From Pseudomonadota bacterium (lineage in GTDB: Bacteria > Pseudomonadota > Gammaproteobacteria > Acidithiobacillales > Acidithiobacillaceae), in assembly GCA_021827445.1 (NCBI GenBank), contig JAKAVW010000213.1, positions 1 through 5,690 of the forward strand: a stretch of 5,690 nucleotides of DNA. Direction: 5' to 3'. Under the pieces are notes generated by a model. It saw only the letters and a list, made by a program, of their open reading frames with translations. It searched no databases and had not been told where the DNA came from. Numbering within the stretch: the stretch's first letter is position 1; every line of letters begins with the position of its first letter. Shown piece after piece: positions 5,191 to 5,690 of the stretch. Made by a program: the position numbers and the translations under genes.

Positions 5191-5464
5191 TCACCACCGC
5201 CTTTGCTTTTTTGCCCAGATGATAGGACCCTGAGCATACCCCACAATGCGTCATATTGCTGCCTAAATGAACGTATGGTTCGTTCACCCTTCTTCTCCAC
5301 GCCAGATTTTGCCCTTTCTCGGTGTATGGCGATGTCGACGGGGGTCATGGCGCTGTCGCCTTTGACGACAACCCGGAAAGGTGCATCGTATGCATGCCCC
5401 CCAACAGAGCGATCAACAACCGCCATAATGGCGCACCACGCCGCTGAACAAAATGATTATGCAT
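5187..5464 (-). pseudogene. Short, probably secreted protein gene, frameshifted in a G run
   Basis: ATG at 5464 follows a good ribosome binding site (GAGGTGA, 5467-5473). It opens MHNHFVQRRGAPLWRLLIALLGG, a classic signal peptide or anchor with RR followed by a hydrophobic core. As given, that frame stops at 5345 after 39 codons. A second frame (ATG 5426, no ribosome binding site) runs to TGA 5187 and encodes HAYDAPFRVVVKGDSAMTP, followed by a charged tail with RERAKSGVEKKGERTIRS. The two frames meet at six G residues (minus strand of 5397-5402). One extra G joins them as LLGG-HAYDAPF, giving about 92 residues: signal segment, short beta-like domain, basic helix. The gene is translationally coupled to the methyltransferase (ATGA). 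The family is not recognised; it may be a periplasmic or membrane-anchored accessory protein. The indel could be mutation, sequencing error or slippage. Confidence 0.55.
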
Positions 5465-5466
5465 GG

Positions 5467-5473
5467 TCACCTC
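5467..5473 (-). promoter_or_regulatory. Ribosome binding site deciding the start at 5464
   Basis: GAGGTGA ends two bases before the ATG at 5464. No comparable site precedes ATG 5426. This favours 5464 as the true start of the frameshifted gene. Confidence 0.55.
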
Positions 5474-5478
5474 GTTTT

Positions 5479-5690
5479 TCACCTCCACGCACCCGCGAAA
5501 ATTCTGGCTTGGCATCGAATATGCTCAATATTGTCACGATATATATGATCAATAATGGCTTTCAGATCAATGATCAGTTCTGAATAAGCATCGGCAAGTG
5601 CGTAGCCATAGGGTGATGTGATGGCTAGCCTGGTCATCGAGGAAGGCGATAAATAGGCGGCGTTCTGTATACAAAACTCCATCCGGTATT
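5479..5690 (-). CDS. Unknown ORF entering from the right edge
   Basis: A minus-strand frame is open at the window edge and ends at TGA 5481-5479. The first ATG inside is at 5682, giving 67 residues, but the frame continues upstream past the edge, so this may be the C-terminal part of a longer protein. The visible part holds YGYALADAYSELIIDL followed by KAIIDHIYRDNIEHI, which look like amphipathic helices, and ends in a basic tail (CQARIFAGAWR). No family or signal peptide is recognised. The stop lies 14 bases before the ATG of the next gene, so it probably heads the same operon as the secreted protein and methyltransferase. Confidence 0.45.
   Translation of the reverse strand, partial: YRMEFCIQNAAYLSPSSMTRLAITSPYGYALADAYSELIIDLKAIIDHIYRDNIEHIRCQARIFAGAWR

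Overview
This window looks like a bacterial, probably proteobacterial, chromosomal stretch of roughly balanced base composition that has been partly eroded or carries mobile-element debris. The taxon cannot be fixed from the sequence. Almost every convincing gene lies on the minus strand. The spaces between genes are unusually long, with one small degenerate gene on the plus strand near the left edge.

Left edge (1-820): a minus-strand gene runs off the window (1-240). A degenerate plus-strand gene (about 362-788) diverges from it. Both seem to encode small helix-turn-helix DNA-binding proteins, with an AT-rich 16-bp perfect palindrome (312-327) between them. The plus-strand gene has no usable start and is cut short by a one-base shift in a G run. 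This pair looks like plasmid, phage or integrated-element cargo.

Centre-left (821-2600): a complete AmpG-like major facilitator transporter (821-2047, minus) starts with TTG. A strong intrinsic terminator, reading the same way, sits only 16 bases before that start. About 500 bases without a secure gene lie upstream. They hold stacked inverted repeats, a possible short ORF, and a 14-bp direct repeat spaced exactly 80 bp.

Centre (2597-3437): a small Ala/Ser/Thr-rich lipoprotein gene (2597-2872, minus) has a clear ribosome binding site, a plausible sigma70-type promoter and a 15-bp palindrome in its leader. It is followed by about 450 bases with nothing secure.

Right (3438-5690): an EamA-family (DMT) membrane exporter (minus) has a Fur-box-like element in its upstream region. 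Then comes an apparent minus-strand operon: an unknown ORF entering from the right edge, a short, probably secreted protein whose frame is broken in a G6 run, and an isoprenylcysteine-carboxyl-methyltransferase-family membrane protein (4621-5190), overlapping by ATGA.

Two genes (near 753-756 and 5397-5402) become coherent proteins if one G is removed or added in a homopolymer. This suggests sequencing indels, recent pseudogenisation or slippage. I see no CRISPR array, rRNA, tRNA or intact transposase. No complete new system can be demonstrated. The best leads are the divergent HTH pair with its palindrome, the terminator-capped leader of the transporter, the Fur-like site, and the frameshifted secreted-protein/methyltransferase pair.
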